A stretch of 64,000 bases of DNA from Clytia hemisphaerica (taxonomy: Eukaryota; Cnidaria; Hydrozoa; Leptothecata; Clytiidae). Both the position numbers and the translations under genes were made by a program. A model generated the notes under the pieces. It was not told the DNA's origin. It did not search any database and worked only from the letters and a program-made list of their open reading frames with translations. Position 1 is the first letter of the stretch; each line of letters opens with the position of its first letter. Of the stretch, positions 43,901 to 55,707 are shown in pieces. The stretch lies in contig CACVBU010000259.1 of NCBI GenBank assembly GCA_902728285.1, positions 62,001-126,000 of the forward strand, given 5' to 3'.

Positions 43901-46433
43901 ATTCAAAGAAAGTTTGTCTGACAAAGGAGATCTTCCAAAGTTTTGGTTAACCTTTCTTGAAATGTGCGAGCTGCTCTTCAACATAATCTTTGCAACTCGA
44001 AGTGGTCATTGGTCACTCTACCTTGTTTCGCTTAGACAGGCTTTACCTTGGTTCTTTGCATACGACCGTCCAAATTACTCGCGTTACCTAACTGCTCACT
44101 ACCAAGAACTGACACACCTCAAAGAAGATTTTCCTGATATTTACGACGAATTCCAAAGTGGTAACTTCTCCGTCCAACTGTCATCTGATAATCCTTTCGG
44201 AAGAATGGAAGCTGATAAAGTCATCGAAACTACAATCAACAAAGACACAAAGACACCCGGTGGAACAACAGGTATGTGTTTGATTTTAACCAACTACTTT
44301 AAACAATGACTGGAAGACATTGCCTGAAAGCTAGTAGCCTAAAGCAGATTGTAAAAAAATAGTTTTTAAAAGAACTTTGTTTACTGAAAAGTAAAAACTG
44401 TCCATTTTCAGACTTTTATTGATTTATTTTCAGGCTTCAGTACAAACCACGGAGCTGTTCAAAGATGGGTTCTCACTGCAGCATACAGAGCGGAAGTTAG
44501 GAAGCACATGCAGGAGTTTCTTTCCATGTCAAGGAATTCCAAACACCCAGACCTTAGCCCTGCTCGAATCAGACGGGATCAAAAGGATGTAAAGAACGTC
44601 AAAGATACAATTGATTCAATGTTCATCAATCCTTTTGAAGAATGCGATTTGATGAGCTTGACATCTGGTGTTGCACCCACAGAAGAGGTTAAAGATCAAC
44701 TTCTTGATGCTGAAATGCTTGGTGAAAACGCTTTGATGAAATTCCAACAAGAAAGATTACAAAGTAACGAAGTTGACTTCTTCGCAACGTTAAATAGGCT
44801 TAATTTGGGTACTTTCACCAAACTATTGAGGAAAACAGTAAAGATGCCAAATGGTAAAGAAGCTCAGTTCTCAACCCAGAGCAACATTTTTGGCAAGATT
44901 GCATTAATCCAACAATTCCGCCAACTCGACCTCAAAGAAGTATTTCGTTTTCCGCTTGGTCCCGTTCCATGGTCTTTGGCTGAATCCAATGGATCACTAA
45001 ACAAGACAACGAAATCTTCATTGATGCATCATTTGGAAAAAGATGTTGCCCCTCAGCAGAAAGTTGACAAACCATTTGCTGCGATCATCGACGGTATGGC
45101 ATTGGTACGAAAAGTAAAACCAACAGGACACACTTATCAAAGTTATGCAGATCATCTCCTAGCATCGGCCATATCTTCCTCTGGAAATGCATCACGAGTG
45201 GACATCGTTTTTGACGTTTATCGTGACAAATCGATCAAAAATGCAGAAAGAGAGAACCGAGAAAGTGGAAAACTGGAGATCAAGAAAATCATTGGCTCTC
45301 AGAAGATCAAGCAATTCACGTCTCTTTTGTCGAATGGCAAAAACAAGATGGCACTGATTCGATACCTCGCTGAAAGATGGAAAGCCAACCATACATGTAT
45401 TGGGACGACTAATGTGAATGTTGGCTTTGATCAAACCTGTATCAACATTCAGAATGATACAAACGTATCAGAATTGTTCTGTAACCACGAGGAAGCAGAC
45501 ACTCGTTTGATCTTTCACGCCAAGCACATATCCCAAACCTTTGACAAAATTGTAATTCATACCCCAGACACCGATGTCCTGCTAATTGCTCTTGGGCTCG
45601 CCAATAAAATCAACTGCACGCTTTTTATGAAAACCGGCGTAAAGAACAAAGCAAGAATCATCAGTCTGGATGGAATCGTAGAGTCACTGGAAACCAAGTA
45701 TGGAGTCAAAGATACCGTCAACGCATCGAAAGCACTCCTTGGATTACATGGGTTTACTGGCTGTGACACGATCAGCTCATTTGCTGGGAAAGGAAAAGTC
45801 CAGCCAGTGAAAACAATGATGAAAGACCAAGATTACATCAACCTTTTCGCCAACTTTGGAGTGTCACCCGAATTGACGGAGGAGCAGTTCGAGCAAATCC
45901 AGAAATTCGTGTGTGACCTATATGGTCATAAAGAAGACGACACGAACATTGTGCGTTACAAGATGTATGCAGCCAAACATGGTCATCTGGACCCGAAGTC
46001 AATACCTCCGTGTGCTGACAGTCTCAGGCAACACAGTATGAGAGCCTCATACCAGGTTTACATATGGAGGCAATCATTGGAGAGTCATCCAGAAATTCCA
46101 TCTCCTATTGGATTGGGTTGGGATGAAAATGAAGGAGATTTCATCATTTCGTGGAACCATGTCAAACCTGCACCTGACGAGGTGCTTGAAATGATGTTTT
46201 GTACTTGTACAAAAAAATGTGTGGCTGGTTCATGTCCTTGTGTAGACAATTCTTTAAAATGCACAGATGCTTGTACGAAGCAAAATTGTGATAACTTCGT
46301 GGTTTTTGAGTTAAACAACGACGATTTTGATGAGGGGGATGGTTTTGATGAGGAAGTTAGCGATGAGGAAAATGATTTTGAAAGTGAAGAAGAATCAAAT
46401 GAAGATGAAGATTGTGATGAAGTCTTCATTTAA
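40982..46433 (+). CDS. Academ-like transposase: PIN/XPG-like nuclease with Cys8 module, six exons, 1575 aa
   Basis: Exons 40982-41290, 41456-42350, 42480-42749, 42875-42992, 43136-44271 and 44434-46433. Donors are GTAAGT, GTATGT, GTATGA, GTAATT and GTATGT; acceptors end TTTCAG or TTTTAG; all phases join to one open frame. N-terminal part: a Cys/His cluster in exon 1 (CFIHI...YHLKCRNTY) and a second in exon 2 (CIFCKADKY...HYHFTCYRDY), likely zinc-binding. Counting from Met at 44508 in the last exon: D195 (AAIIDGMAL), D236 (IVFDVYRD), E328-D331 (NHEEADTR), D354/D356 (HTPDTDVLLI) and D420 (GFTGCDTISSFAGKGK) form the acidic set and helix-turn-helix-like segment of XPG/FEN-type PIN nucleases. C565-C594 hold eight cysteines (CTCTKKC...CPC...C...C...C). 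The tail is strongly acidic. An upstream ATG at 40951 in another frame reads MVKTSKKRKKDDDED, which looks like a genuine N terminus; a one-base change in the A-rich run near 41005-41025 would link it. Function as transposase is inferred from context. Confidence 0.8.
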
Positions 46434-46580
46434 TGAACTTTTTTATTATTTAAGTGATTTTCTATATTTATTTTATCTACTTGTCTATTATAAACTATAC
46501 TTTGCTTTTGAGACTATTCAAAATATCTCTGAAAACTTGAAAATCGGACCAGGAATAAACATAGCATTTTCGGCCTCAGA

Positions 46581-47271
46581 CGGCGTTTGAGAGCCAGTCT
46601 TGGGACCCTACCCCTTTATTCTAGTTTGGGTTTAGTAAAGAAAACATTCTTTAACACTTCAAGTGATTTTGATCATTCAATGAAAAGATATGACATTTTT
46701 TGTATAGAAAATGCTAAAAAAGTGATTTTTTGAGAATTTTGAGTTCTATCTTTTCTTACCTTTAACTAATTAGGACCAGTATATAATTTTTTTAAATATA
46801 TTTCATGTTAGTGAACTTTTGTGAACTATTTCAAAGCATTTTCCAGATATTTCAGCCAGTTCATCATGATAGACGCTCAAAAATATAGCTTATGTACGAA
46901 AATTTCATTTTTAGGTCTTTGCTGGCCTCGAAGGGCCAGTTGTAGGTCCCCACATCAAATTTTTGAAAAAAAATTTTTGCCATCGAATTTAACATATAAT
47001 GATGAAAAACCCCTCCAAATTTCAAGCACAAAACACTATTAGATCAAAAGTTATAGCAGAATCAAGCTAGCCAGACCCCCCAAAATAGCGATTTTTTTTG
47101 CTGCAATTTCACACCACCGAGCCACACATTTGGGCCTAAAAATTATATTAAGCTACCGATTTGATCTGGTCGACCAACTTTTTCCATAACTAGGATGTCT
47201 AAGGATACCAAAAAACCACTTTAGGATTACTCCCATTCCGGAGACGAAAATTTCACCTATCTGACCGACTA
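46581..47271 (-). repeat. Right terminal inverted repeat of the Academ-like element
   Basis: About 691 bp. Its inner edge (CGGCGTTTGAGAGCCAGTC) starts about 150 bp after the transposase stop codon, so it may also supply 3'-end signals. Confidence 0.95.
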
Positions 47272-47274
47272 TTA

Positions 47275-47968
47275 TAATTAGATGCGTTTTCAAGCAATCT
47301 AAACACCTAAAATTGCGAAATTTTTTCCCTCGGTTTAATATTTCTCACTTTGCCCCCTCAAAATGAAAATGCTTCGGATGACCCTGCTGCTTATATTTAT
47401 GATGAATATTCACCAAACTGTGAAAGGTTGAGGCTTTTCCTGAAAATATTTGCGCTGGAATGGTAGGAAAGGCCAGACGCGAGTCTCACTTTTTTAACGT
47501 ATTCTGTATTTTTTTTTAAATAAAGAAAGTGTCATAAAATGTCATCTGTTGATGGAAATGACCTGAAATTTTTGCAGTCGTTCCCTTAATGCCAATGATT
47601 AGTTGGCTAGAAGAGAAGATCAACCCATATCTTGACAAGAATTAACCTTTAGAGCCCCTAAGGTTTGATTGGCTTTCAAAATCTGCTCCCCACCAGAGTT
47701 CATGATTTTTAGGGGCCAAGTTTTGCTTTATAGCCTATTTTTGAGTAGACAGGAGACCCGTCCTGTATTTTCATAATCTGATGTATAAAGGATGGGTATA
47801 TATGACCTGTGAGGCAAATTTCTGCCTCAAAAATTTACAGTGGGAAATTCGAATTTAGCGCAGTCTCACTCTCAGCCCATACCATGCTATATTTTTTGCC
47901 ATCAGTATATAGAATATCATAGCGGATCTCAAGGCTAATCTTTAGGACACTGTATTTTCAAAACTAAG
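47275..47968. other. Non-coding, nothing recognised
   Basis: No exon-like ORF or clear inverted repeat. Confidence 0.5.
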
Positions 47969-48115
47969 TGGTAGAGTAGAGCTGTGACTGTGAGCGAGCA
48001 GAGCTGCGTAGTTTCTTTATTTTGAAATTTTGCTGCTTTGATATTGATTGGTCAGTCATTTGATGGCTATGGGCAAGTTTCCCTCCACTGATGCAAGTTA
48101 CCTGACTTCACGATA
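47969..48115 (+). repeat. Repeat shared with 52418-52540
   Basis: TGGTAGAGTAGAGCTG, TTGAAATTTTGCTGCTTT, GATTGGTCAGTCATTTGA and CCTCCACTGATGCAAGTTAC occur in the same order at 52418-52540. It is probably part of a dispersed element whose limits are not visible. Confidence 0.75.
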
Positions 48116-48181
48116 TACAATACGGCTAGTGCTTTATGATCATTCACGGTGAAAATATATTATCTACCGTGAAGTCGGGTA

Positions 48182-48396
48182 CTGTAAGTTGGTCTAATAT
48201 CGACATCCCTCATCTAATTCCGACACCCTTCTTTAGAGACAGGAATAATATGAAAGTTTGAATCACTAATTTAAAAAGGATTATTCCTCCCTGACCACTA
48301 AGCATAAAAAAATAGCTTTGACCTTTCTATCAATTTCAGCTGATAAAAAGGGTGTCGGAATTATAAGAGGGTATCGATATTAGACCAAGTTACGGT
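48182..48396. mobile_element. 215-bp MITE with TA duplication
   Basis: Ends CTGTAAGTTGGTCTAATATC / GATATTAGACCAAGTTACGG are inverted repeats extended by TTCCGACACCC. TA at 48180-48181 and 48397-48398. Related to 35873-36038. Confidence 0.85.
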
Positions 48397-48839
48397 AAAA
48401 CAATAAGGGCACAGCCACCATCTTTTTCAGATAATAATAAGAAAGAAAGAATTATTAAAAATCATCTTAAAAATCTACACTGGTGAAGACAACTGCTGCA
48501 GTTTGGTGTCAACCAACCCAACAACAATATCAAACCAAAGTGCCACCAAAATCAAAGTCTGCTCGTGATAGCAAAGCAACAAAGATAAAGACAGCATTTA
48601 AAGAGGAAACAAGACCCCTCAGCTTTTACACACCAGGTTAGCCCACAGGTATAACTTTCTTCCTATTATTACGTTCCTCGAGCAGCAGGGTCCTGTGTCT
48701 TGGTCAGCTCAGGCATTTTGTTAATCACCTTGGAACGGCTGCACTCTTAGCTTCGAGCTAAAGTTCAGCTGATCAGGTATCTATTACTCTTATTCTAATG
48801 TCATCATGAAATTGCTCAAATTATTGATCATTCTTTTGT

Positions 48840-50600
48840 ACACCACTTTGTGGCCAAGACAAGACCAAGATTGTACCCTCACTTTGTTAATGTAACTGAT
48901 GTGAGCTTTTGCCCTCTGACACGCTTCAACCAAGAAGTTTTATTTTTCATATTCCACGCTTACTCAACAAACTCATCTTACATAAAATCAACCTGCTCAC
49001 TTGATAGACTTGCTACTAGTCTTGAGTGGTCAAATCGAGATCAATCCTGGCCCACCTGTCAAATTTCCATGTGGTGAATGTTCTTCAGCTGTCAGATGGG
49101 GACAAAATGCAATTGCCTGTGACACTTGTAATCGCTGGTTCCATGCATACTGCATCCAAATGAACAGTGTAATGTATGATATCTATCAGACAAACAAATG
49201 CAGACAAACAAAGCATTCCTAAAGGAGCTTGGTAATGAAATTGCACCTGGACTAACATTGGTAATGCAGGCATCCGTACTGCAGTCAATGACTCCAAAGG
49301 ACTGGCGTCATGCCTTGGTTGCCCCAGTCTTCAAACCAGGGAAAACAGACCGAGCCAAAGCTGAAAACTACAAGCCTACAAGCCTAACATCAGTATCATG
49401 CAAGATATTTGAGCATATTCTTCACAGTAATATCATCTCCCACCTTGACAAAAACAACATACTAACTGATACACAACATGGCTTTCGGAAAAATCGTTCA
49501 TGTGAATCTCAGCTTTTACTCACCATTAATGACCTTGCAAAATCGCTTAATGAAGGAAGTCAAATCGATTCCATCTCGCTTGATTTCCCAAAGCATTTGA
49601 CAAGGTAGACCATGACAAACTGTGCATTAAGCTTGATCACTACGGAATAAGACGTAATACTCTCTCCTGGATTAGAAATTACCTTGCAAACAGAACGCAA
49701 ACTGTAGTTGTTAACAGCAAGAGCTCAGACAAAGCCATGGTATATCTGGTGTTCCCCAAGGGACAGTATTGGGACCACTTCTATTTCTAGTGTACATAAA
49801 CGATTTACCATTGAGTGTGAACTCTCAAATTCGTCTTTTTGCGAATGATGCTCTATTATACAGAAAAATTGAATCAGTCAATGACGCTTATCAACTTCAA
49901 CATGATCTAAATAATCTGATTGAGCGGGAAAGGCATTGGTCCATGGAATTCAATACAGACAAATGTTAGGTCCTCAGAGTCACCAATAAGCGCATAATCA
50001 TCCTATCTGACTATTCCATGCATAACCAGATCCTTGAGCTTGTTGACTCAGCAAAATACCTTGGCGTATTTATACACAAAAAGTTATCTTGGAATACCTA
50101 TGCCAACTACACCTTGAAAAAAGCCAACCAAATCAGATTCTTCCTCCAGCGTAACCTGCGTACATGTAGTAACCAAGTTTAATCAAGCTCCAAGCTTATC
50201 GTACCTATGTGAGGCTGATTCTTGAATACGCATCAGTTGTCTGGGATCCTCATGCTTGGTCCAACGCAAGGCATCCAGATTTATATGTAATGATTGAAGA
50301 TATTGCAGTAGTCCAACCTCCATGATTCGTAATCTTAACCTTAACACCCTCCAGAAAAGACGGCTTGAAACTAAACTGAACTACATGCATAAAATTCTAC
50401 ACGGTCAAATTGCTTGTTTATCTTCCCTTGTATGTCATCTTGTACCGCTAACTTAAAAATTATACCAATAAATGCACGAATCCAGTCATATGAATACACC
50501 TATGTCCCCTCAACAATTAGGTTGTGGAATGACTTACCAACCCATATCGCCAATGAAGAAGACCCTGACAAATTTAGCCTTAGCATTTTAAAATACGTTC
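48840..50600 (+). pseudogene. Degraded non-LTR retrotransposon (CR1/L2-like): PHD finger plus reverse transcriptase
   Basis: 49001-49190 reads LSGQIEINPGPPVKFPCGEC then CDTCNRWFHAYC, the PHD-type finger found ahead of the endonuclease in CR1/L2-type elements. At about 49198 it jumps straight into the reverse transcriptase (PKDWRHALVAPVFKPGKTD, FEHILHSNIISHLD, QHGFRKNRSCESQL), so the endonuclease is deleted. Frame changes occur near 49600 and 49740 and a stop near 49967. The catalytic box reads FAND instead of F/YADD. Later parts (YLGVFIHKKLSW, ILEYASVVWDPH) reach about 50250. Not functional. Confidence 0.88.
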
Positions 50601-50602
50601 TA

Positions 50603-50756
50603 GTTATCGCATGATTTTGAGTGCAATACGAGAAATATTTTACGAGTTCCGAGATTTTTCCGTAATATTTTTCAGAGCCTTTAGGCGAGGAAAAATATCG
50701 GTAAAATCTTGGAACAAGTAAAATAATGAGTATTGCACGAGAAGTCATGTGATAAC
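50603..50756. mobile_element. 154-bp MITE with TA duplication
   Basis: Ends GTTATCGCATGATTTTGAGT / GTCATGTGATAAC pair as inverted repeats, with GTGCAATACGAG mirrored inside. TA at 50601-50602 and 50757-50758. It sits at the 3' side of the non-LTR remnant. Confidence 0.7.
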
Positions 50757-50759
50757 TAA

Positions 50760-52417
50760 TTTATTGTCGACTCAAAAAAATTGTCCTTTTTTTTGTTTCA
50801 AAACTTACTTCCGCCTTCTTGCTTCTGTGTAGTTTCGAATGTTTTTATTCGAAAATTTAATTCCAATCGTTAGATTCGAACAAAAACATTCGATAACTTC
50901 CCGCTGAAAATATTCACACAAAAACAAAACTTTTCGATCATTTTCGATCCAGAAGTTTTGTTTGAAAGTTTCTCGATTGATAATTCAAAATGCAGATGAT
51001 GTACAGTATTGTTTCGATGGAGAAGAAACCCTCCATCATTGGATTAATCAGATTGATAACATTCAGTCTTTTTCTATTTTTTTGTTTCGATGACATATAG
51101 CCATGGAAAAGAATAGCAGAGGAAAGGAGTCCCACGATGGAAATGTATGCTTGTAATAATGGTTAAAGAACAACATTTTTTCAACAGCAAAACAATTTGG
51201 ATACTTTCTTGATTATCGTCAAGCTCTAAATGTTTTCGATTTCAGAAGGAAGATGTAATGATTGTTGAGTTGAAAAGTCAAGGACGTACGTTGTTGTCAA
51301 GAACGAGAATTAGGAGAGAACTTTTATAAAAATCACTCGTCATTTGGTTTAATACAAGACATTACACTTCCCTTGTTATGTCATGAGAAATTTTATTGGC
51401 CAACATTCAAGAATCTCAAGTTATTTTGCATGCATTGATAAAAAACTGTTTGGTTATACCACACGGACAAATTTGCCAAAAGTTGAAAATATTTGGGTGG
51501 TGTCAAGTAGTTTTATAATTTCTTAGTTCATCAGATTTGATTTTAGTGTCTTTTATGGAAGAACTCTAAAGTAAAAGTTAATCTGAACATATTTTTGTTG
51601 CGTTTTTCCCTTTGATTCCCAAGTCAGTTTCTCCGAAGGTCAGTTCTTTTCGGCTGTTTTGTTTTGATTTTTCTCCCGCTGCTTACCCAGTCCCCCAAAA
51701 GTCAACGCGGTCATATTTCCAGACTAAAGAAATGTGAAATATCGCAAATATCTCGATGCTCTCGACCAATCAAAACGCTGATATTTTTTTGGGTCGGCAA
51801 TAAAAATTTTTTAACTTGTGGAATTTTTTATTTTTTATTTCTTTTTTATTTTTACTTTTTTCTATCCTGAGCTAGTCCTTTTTGTGTCTTGTGTCCCCAT
51901 GCTTGTCTTCTTTTTGAAGAACAATTTTTGCGCTGTGTTTTCTTTTTTACTTAGCACTGCTGGCCTCATCACCATTGTGGAATCATTCACATGGATAATT
52001 TTAATATTTCAACTTAATAATTTTATCTTACATTTTGATATGAAAATATTTTATTTCAATAGTTTTTAATTTCCAAATTACAAATATTTTTCCCTATAAT
52101 TCCTACAATTTTTCTACTTAGCTTGGCATGTCATTGTCTCATCCAAGTTCCCTCTTACACTTTGAAATTTTGAGTCTACACCTACTTTTGTGCTTTCCAC
52201 ATTTTCACCAGCGTCTTGGAACATCTTGCGCTAATGTTTTTAACTTTTTATTTTATTTTTATCCTTTATGTTTAAAATCACGAAAATGTATGTAATGTAT
52301 TATGTGATAATTCAATAGAACTAGAAGGTAACTTGCATCAGTTGAGTTTAACATGCATAGCCCTCAAACGAATGACCTGTCTGGTCCTTAAAATACAACG
52401 TTAAATCAAAAGAAAAA
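50760..52417. other. Non-coding, nothing recognised
   Basis: T-rich between 51780 and 52070. The small membrane-like ORFs there are products of poly-T composition and have no gene structure. Confidence 0.5.
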
Positions 52418-52540
52418 TGGTAGAGTAGAGCTGCGAGCGAAGCTGTGTTAATTGTTCTGAAATTTTGCTGCTTTTGATTGGTCAGTCATTTGAGGGATAT
52501 GCATGTTAGCCTCCACTGATGCAAGTTACCCGACTTCAGG
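52418..52540 (+). repeat. Repeat shared with 47969-48115
   Basis: Same ordered blocks (TGGTAGAGTAGAGCTG, GATTGGTCAGTCATTTGA, CCTCCACTGATGCAAGTTAC) as at 47969-48115, with small deletions. An inverted CAGTGTAGACCTAA pair (near 52610 and 53195) lies beside it. Confidence 0.75.
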
Positions 52541-52544
52541 GTAT

Positions 52545-54180
52545 CAATCTATATCTTTCATCAACTTCCCAAAGTTTTTTTTCAACTACCCACACACAGT
52601 CCTGGCAGTGTAGACCTAACTCTTCACACAAAAATTACGGGAAACGCATGTTTGGACTTTGTACCCCATGCTGCACTCAAGCACTTAAGCCAAAGTCCCG
52701 CAAAAGCGGGACAAAAATCAGTTTTTTGAAGTTTGCAAAAAAACGCCACATAGAAGATCTTTCAAATTCAGAATGTGAATAGAGCAGTAAAAAATACAAC
52801 TTTTCTATTTTTCCCTTTTTTTGCAAAAGTTCTAGGAATGAAAATAAAGGGATAATGATAATTGAATACTATCCATTGATGACCCGCCGCACTATCGTAA
52901 AGCTAGAGAGTTCTCACCCGCGCAGGAGTTCGCGGAGCGTTCTCGGCTCAATCCTCGAACCGCGCTAAAAATGGTAGACTGAGCTGTGGTAGATCATTTC
53001 GATGGAAGTTGTTGGAATGTTTACAAGGCTCTTGACAGAAAATCGTTTGTTTTATTGTCAATGATGACAGTGCGGTTATTAATTTTGTTAGATCTGACAA
53101 ATTGATATTTGTAAGTGCACTTTATAGTTTTGATTTCCATTGAAGAATCATATTCTGGTTTTCATGTTATTAGATGCTGGTTTAGAACTTTAGGTCTACA
53201 CTGCCTGGTCTTTTTCCGCTATAAAAGTGGCAAAGGAATCTTAGTTGTTTTAGCGTGGAGATAGGAATCTTATACAAAATGACGATAGTGTATATGTAGC
53301 AGATCAGACGTGTGAGTCACTCTTCTCGAATCAAAATAAAAACACCAAAAAACTTAGCCTGGGAATCCAAGCGTTAAACTTTTTTCACAGTCTAGTTTAT
53401 GATATTTTTGCTGCTGGTTTAACGCTTGGTGCAGGTAACTCGCCTGAAGGGGTATTTTTCCCTGCAATGCAGGTTTGGCCTGATTGGCCAGCTTTCGGCG
53501 TATTACTTAGCAGTACTTTCGTGCGCATTTTGATAATTTCGATGTGCGCGCATAATTTATGGAAAAAGCTGACTTTGCAGAAAAAAGGAACACAAATGAA
53601 AATGAAAACATAGATTCATTTCAAAACAAAATGGCTGTTGGCTGGTGTCTAAATACATGTGACTGATGTTTTGATGTGGTTTTTAATAGTTTTGAAAGTC
53701 TTTAGAGCTTTTGAAAGAGTTTTTATGGTAAGTTGATTATGTGTCTTTGCCTGGGTTTCCAAAGTTCAGAAAGTCTGTCAACAAGGGTTCATACACAGAC
53801 TGTTTATAACATTCTGTGTCAGACTAATCTACCTGCACCAAGCTCTATAATTTTAGAACTTTGTGAGGTGAGGTATTTTTGCAAAGCGAATTTATGAGCG
53901 AAGCAGTTTTATTGTGCACGTACCTTTAACTTCTATCCCAAGCAAAAATTTGCTATAAAATTTGCTATATAAATCACATCTTCAAATCGATGATTTTATC
54001 GAATAAAAAGAAACACCATAATAACTCCAAATTTGAGTCAAAGGCTGATCCGGTGTGGAGGAAAAGCCTATCTTTTTCAGGAAAAAATAAAAAGAACAAA
54101 TAAAGAAGGAACAAATACTAAAGTAAAAAGAAGAAGATAACTCATACAATTGTACGGCAAATGCTGCTACGCCGGTTAAG
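52545..54180. other. Mostly non-coding; decayed repeats
   Basis: Contains the inverted pair GGCAGTGTAGACCTAA (52610) / TTTAGGTCTACACTGCC (53195), probably MITE ends. A plus ORF of 87 codons at 52519-52782 overlaps the repeat and is not supported. Confidence 0.45.
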
Positions 54181-54184
54181 ACAG

Positions 54185-54400
54185 CACTATAAAAGGGATG
54201 CGATCAACCTGAACCTTCAGAGGTTAACAGTTCAATAATTAGGGGTAATACTGTTTAACCCTTCAACACAGTACTAACAGGGTTGCGATCAACCTGAACC
54301 TTCACTTTAGAGGTTAAAAGTTCATTAGGGGTAATACTGTTTAACCCTTCAACACAGTACTAACAGGGTTGCGATCAACCTGAACCTTCAGAGGTTTTAA
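54185..54400. repeat. Tandem repeat, ~107-bp unit, 2-2.5 copies
   Basis: GGGTTGCGATCAACCTGAAC, AGAGGTTAAAAGTTCA, TTAGGGGTAATACTGTTTAA and CCCTTCAACACAGTACTAAC recur in order. A copy-specific CTTTAGA variation lies within. Confidence 0.9.
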
Positions 54401-54557
54401 CTGTAAAAGTTCATGCATGGCTGCTGTCAACAACGATGAGTAGCTTGCTTTCCCAGAACTTTCAAAGAAAGTCCTTTCAACCAATGGTTTACGTTGCGCA
54501 CACATAAATGTCAATGGGCTCCTACACAAAATTGAGCAGATTCGCTTACTCCTATCC

Positions 54558-55396
54558 AGGGGGGGTCAAGCAGTTAGTACAAGACATCATGCCTACTAAG
54601 TGATTCTTTGGAGGAAAGAGGCCACACCACCACCCTTTGACAGTTAGTATGAAATATACTAAGTGATTTCAAAGGAAATTCACTAAGGACCACCCCTTAA
54701 AACCTATCAAACGAGAGTGTGATATTTTACTTTTGTCAAACCATGTTCCCAAAATTGTTTTGAAACAGTTATTGATTTGGTATGATGAATTAAAATGAAT
54801 CAAAAATTTTATTTTAACACAACGCTGTACAGCGATATATGTACAAGAGTTTCAAATAACGAAGTACTTCTCAATTGATACAATAATGAAACACTGTAAA
54901 CCAAAAACATAAACATATAATAATTCTACTAATAACACAAATATCAAACCAATAAGTGTGACATCATTTAAACACAAAACTTTTCTTAAGTACAGGGAAT
55001 TACCCTACGAACATTAGGAGAAAATCAACTGACTTTTTTCTTTTATTTATCAATCTATAGTTAGGGAATTCCCCTGATATAGTGTTTAACTAAAGGGTAA
55101 TACCAAACAAACTCCAAAGGGGAAGACTTAAATGTCTTAGGTTCTTTGATTTCTCTTATGGAGGGGGATTTCCCTGATTGCTTTTAGTATTTATTTTTAA
55201 TATTTTTCTAGAAAAGGTAAAAAAGTAGCACTTAGTATTCATTTGTACTAACTGTTTTCCTAGATTTTTTACTTGACACCACCCTAGCAGTCACTTAGTA
55301 CCATCAAGTACTAACTGATTTTTGAAAATTTTGTAGGTATACCACCACGGTACTAACCGGCATGATGTCTTGTACTAACTGCTTGACCCCCCCCTG
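54558..55396. mobile_element. 839-bp hAT-like MITE, 8-bp target duplication
   Basis: Ends (C)AGGGGGGGTCAAGCAGTTAG and CTAACTGCTTGACCCCCCCC(TG) are inverted repeats that extend into GTACAAGACATCATGCC. TCCTATCC is duplicated at 54550-54557 and 55397-55404. An 8-bp duplication with CAGGG ends is typical of hAT elements. Subterminal AGTATNAACTG / ACTAAGTGATT motifs are repeated inside. It interrupts the endonuclease frame exactly. Confidence 0.88.
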
Positions 55397-55707
55397 TCCT
55401 ATCCGAATGTAAATTTGACATACTAGCTATTACTGAAACTCACTTGAAAAGAGAGGTTGGTGATGAAAAGATTACAGCCTCAAACTACGAGTTTATTCGT
55501 AAAGACAGAAAAGATGCTAAAAACAACTGGGGTGGAGTTTTGATTTATCATCTCAAAAATTTGAATATTGATGAATATGAGATAAAGTGTAAAACTGGCC
55601 GCACTGAAACTGTATTTGTTGAAATTAGTATCAAAAATGAGAAACTTATTGTAGCTGCAATCTACCGACACGAAAAGGATAAAAAATTCATCAACACATT
55701 GGAGCTT

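Larger units (their letters stand above)
39891..47271. mobile_element. 7.4 kb DNA transposon with ~0.7 kb TIRs, Academ-like, apparently complete
   Basis: Long inverted repeats at 39891-40590 and 46581-47271 match over their whole length with few gaps. The outermost bases are TAGCCCGTCAGCTAGG and, reversed, TAGTCGGTCAGATAGG. TTA flanks both ends (39888-39890 and 47272-47274). Between the repeats lies a single six-exon gene (40982-46433) with an XPG/FEN-like nuclease signature and a C-terminal eight-cysteine module. From memory, the Academ superfamily of eukaryotic transposons is described with XPG-like and Cys8 parts and 3-4 bp target duplications; this fits. The open gene and well-matched TIRs suggest recent, possibly autonomous, activity. 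It lies about 550 bp upstream of CSN7. Confidence 0.85.

Noticed and set aside
46085-46429. Ser-rich 114-aa minus-strand ORF
   Set aside because: It is antisense to the acidic tail and Cys8 module of the transposase, with no start context or domain.
51664-52069. Hydrophobic ORFs that look like membrane proteins
   Set aside because: They come from poly-T composition in overlapping frames, with no supporting signals.
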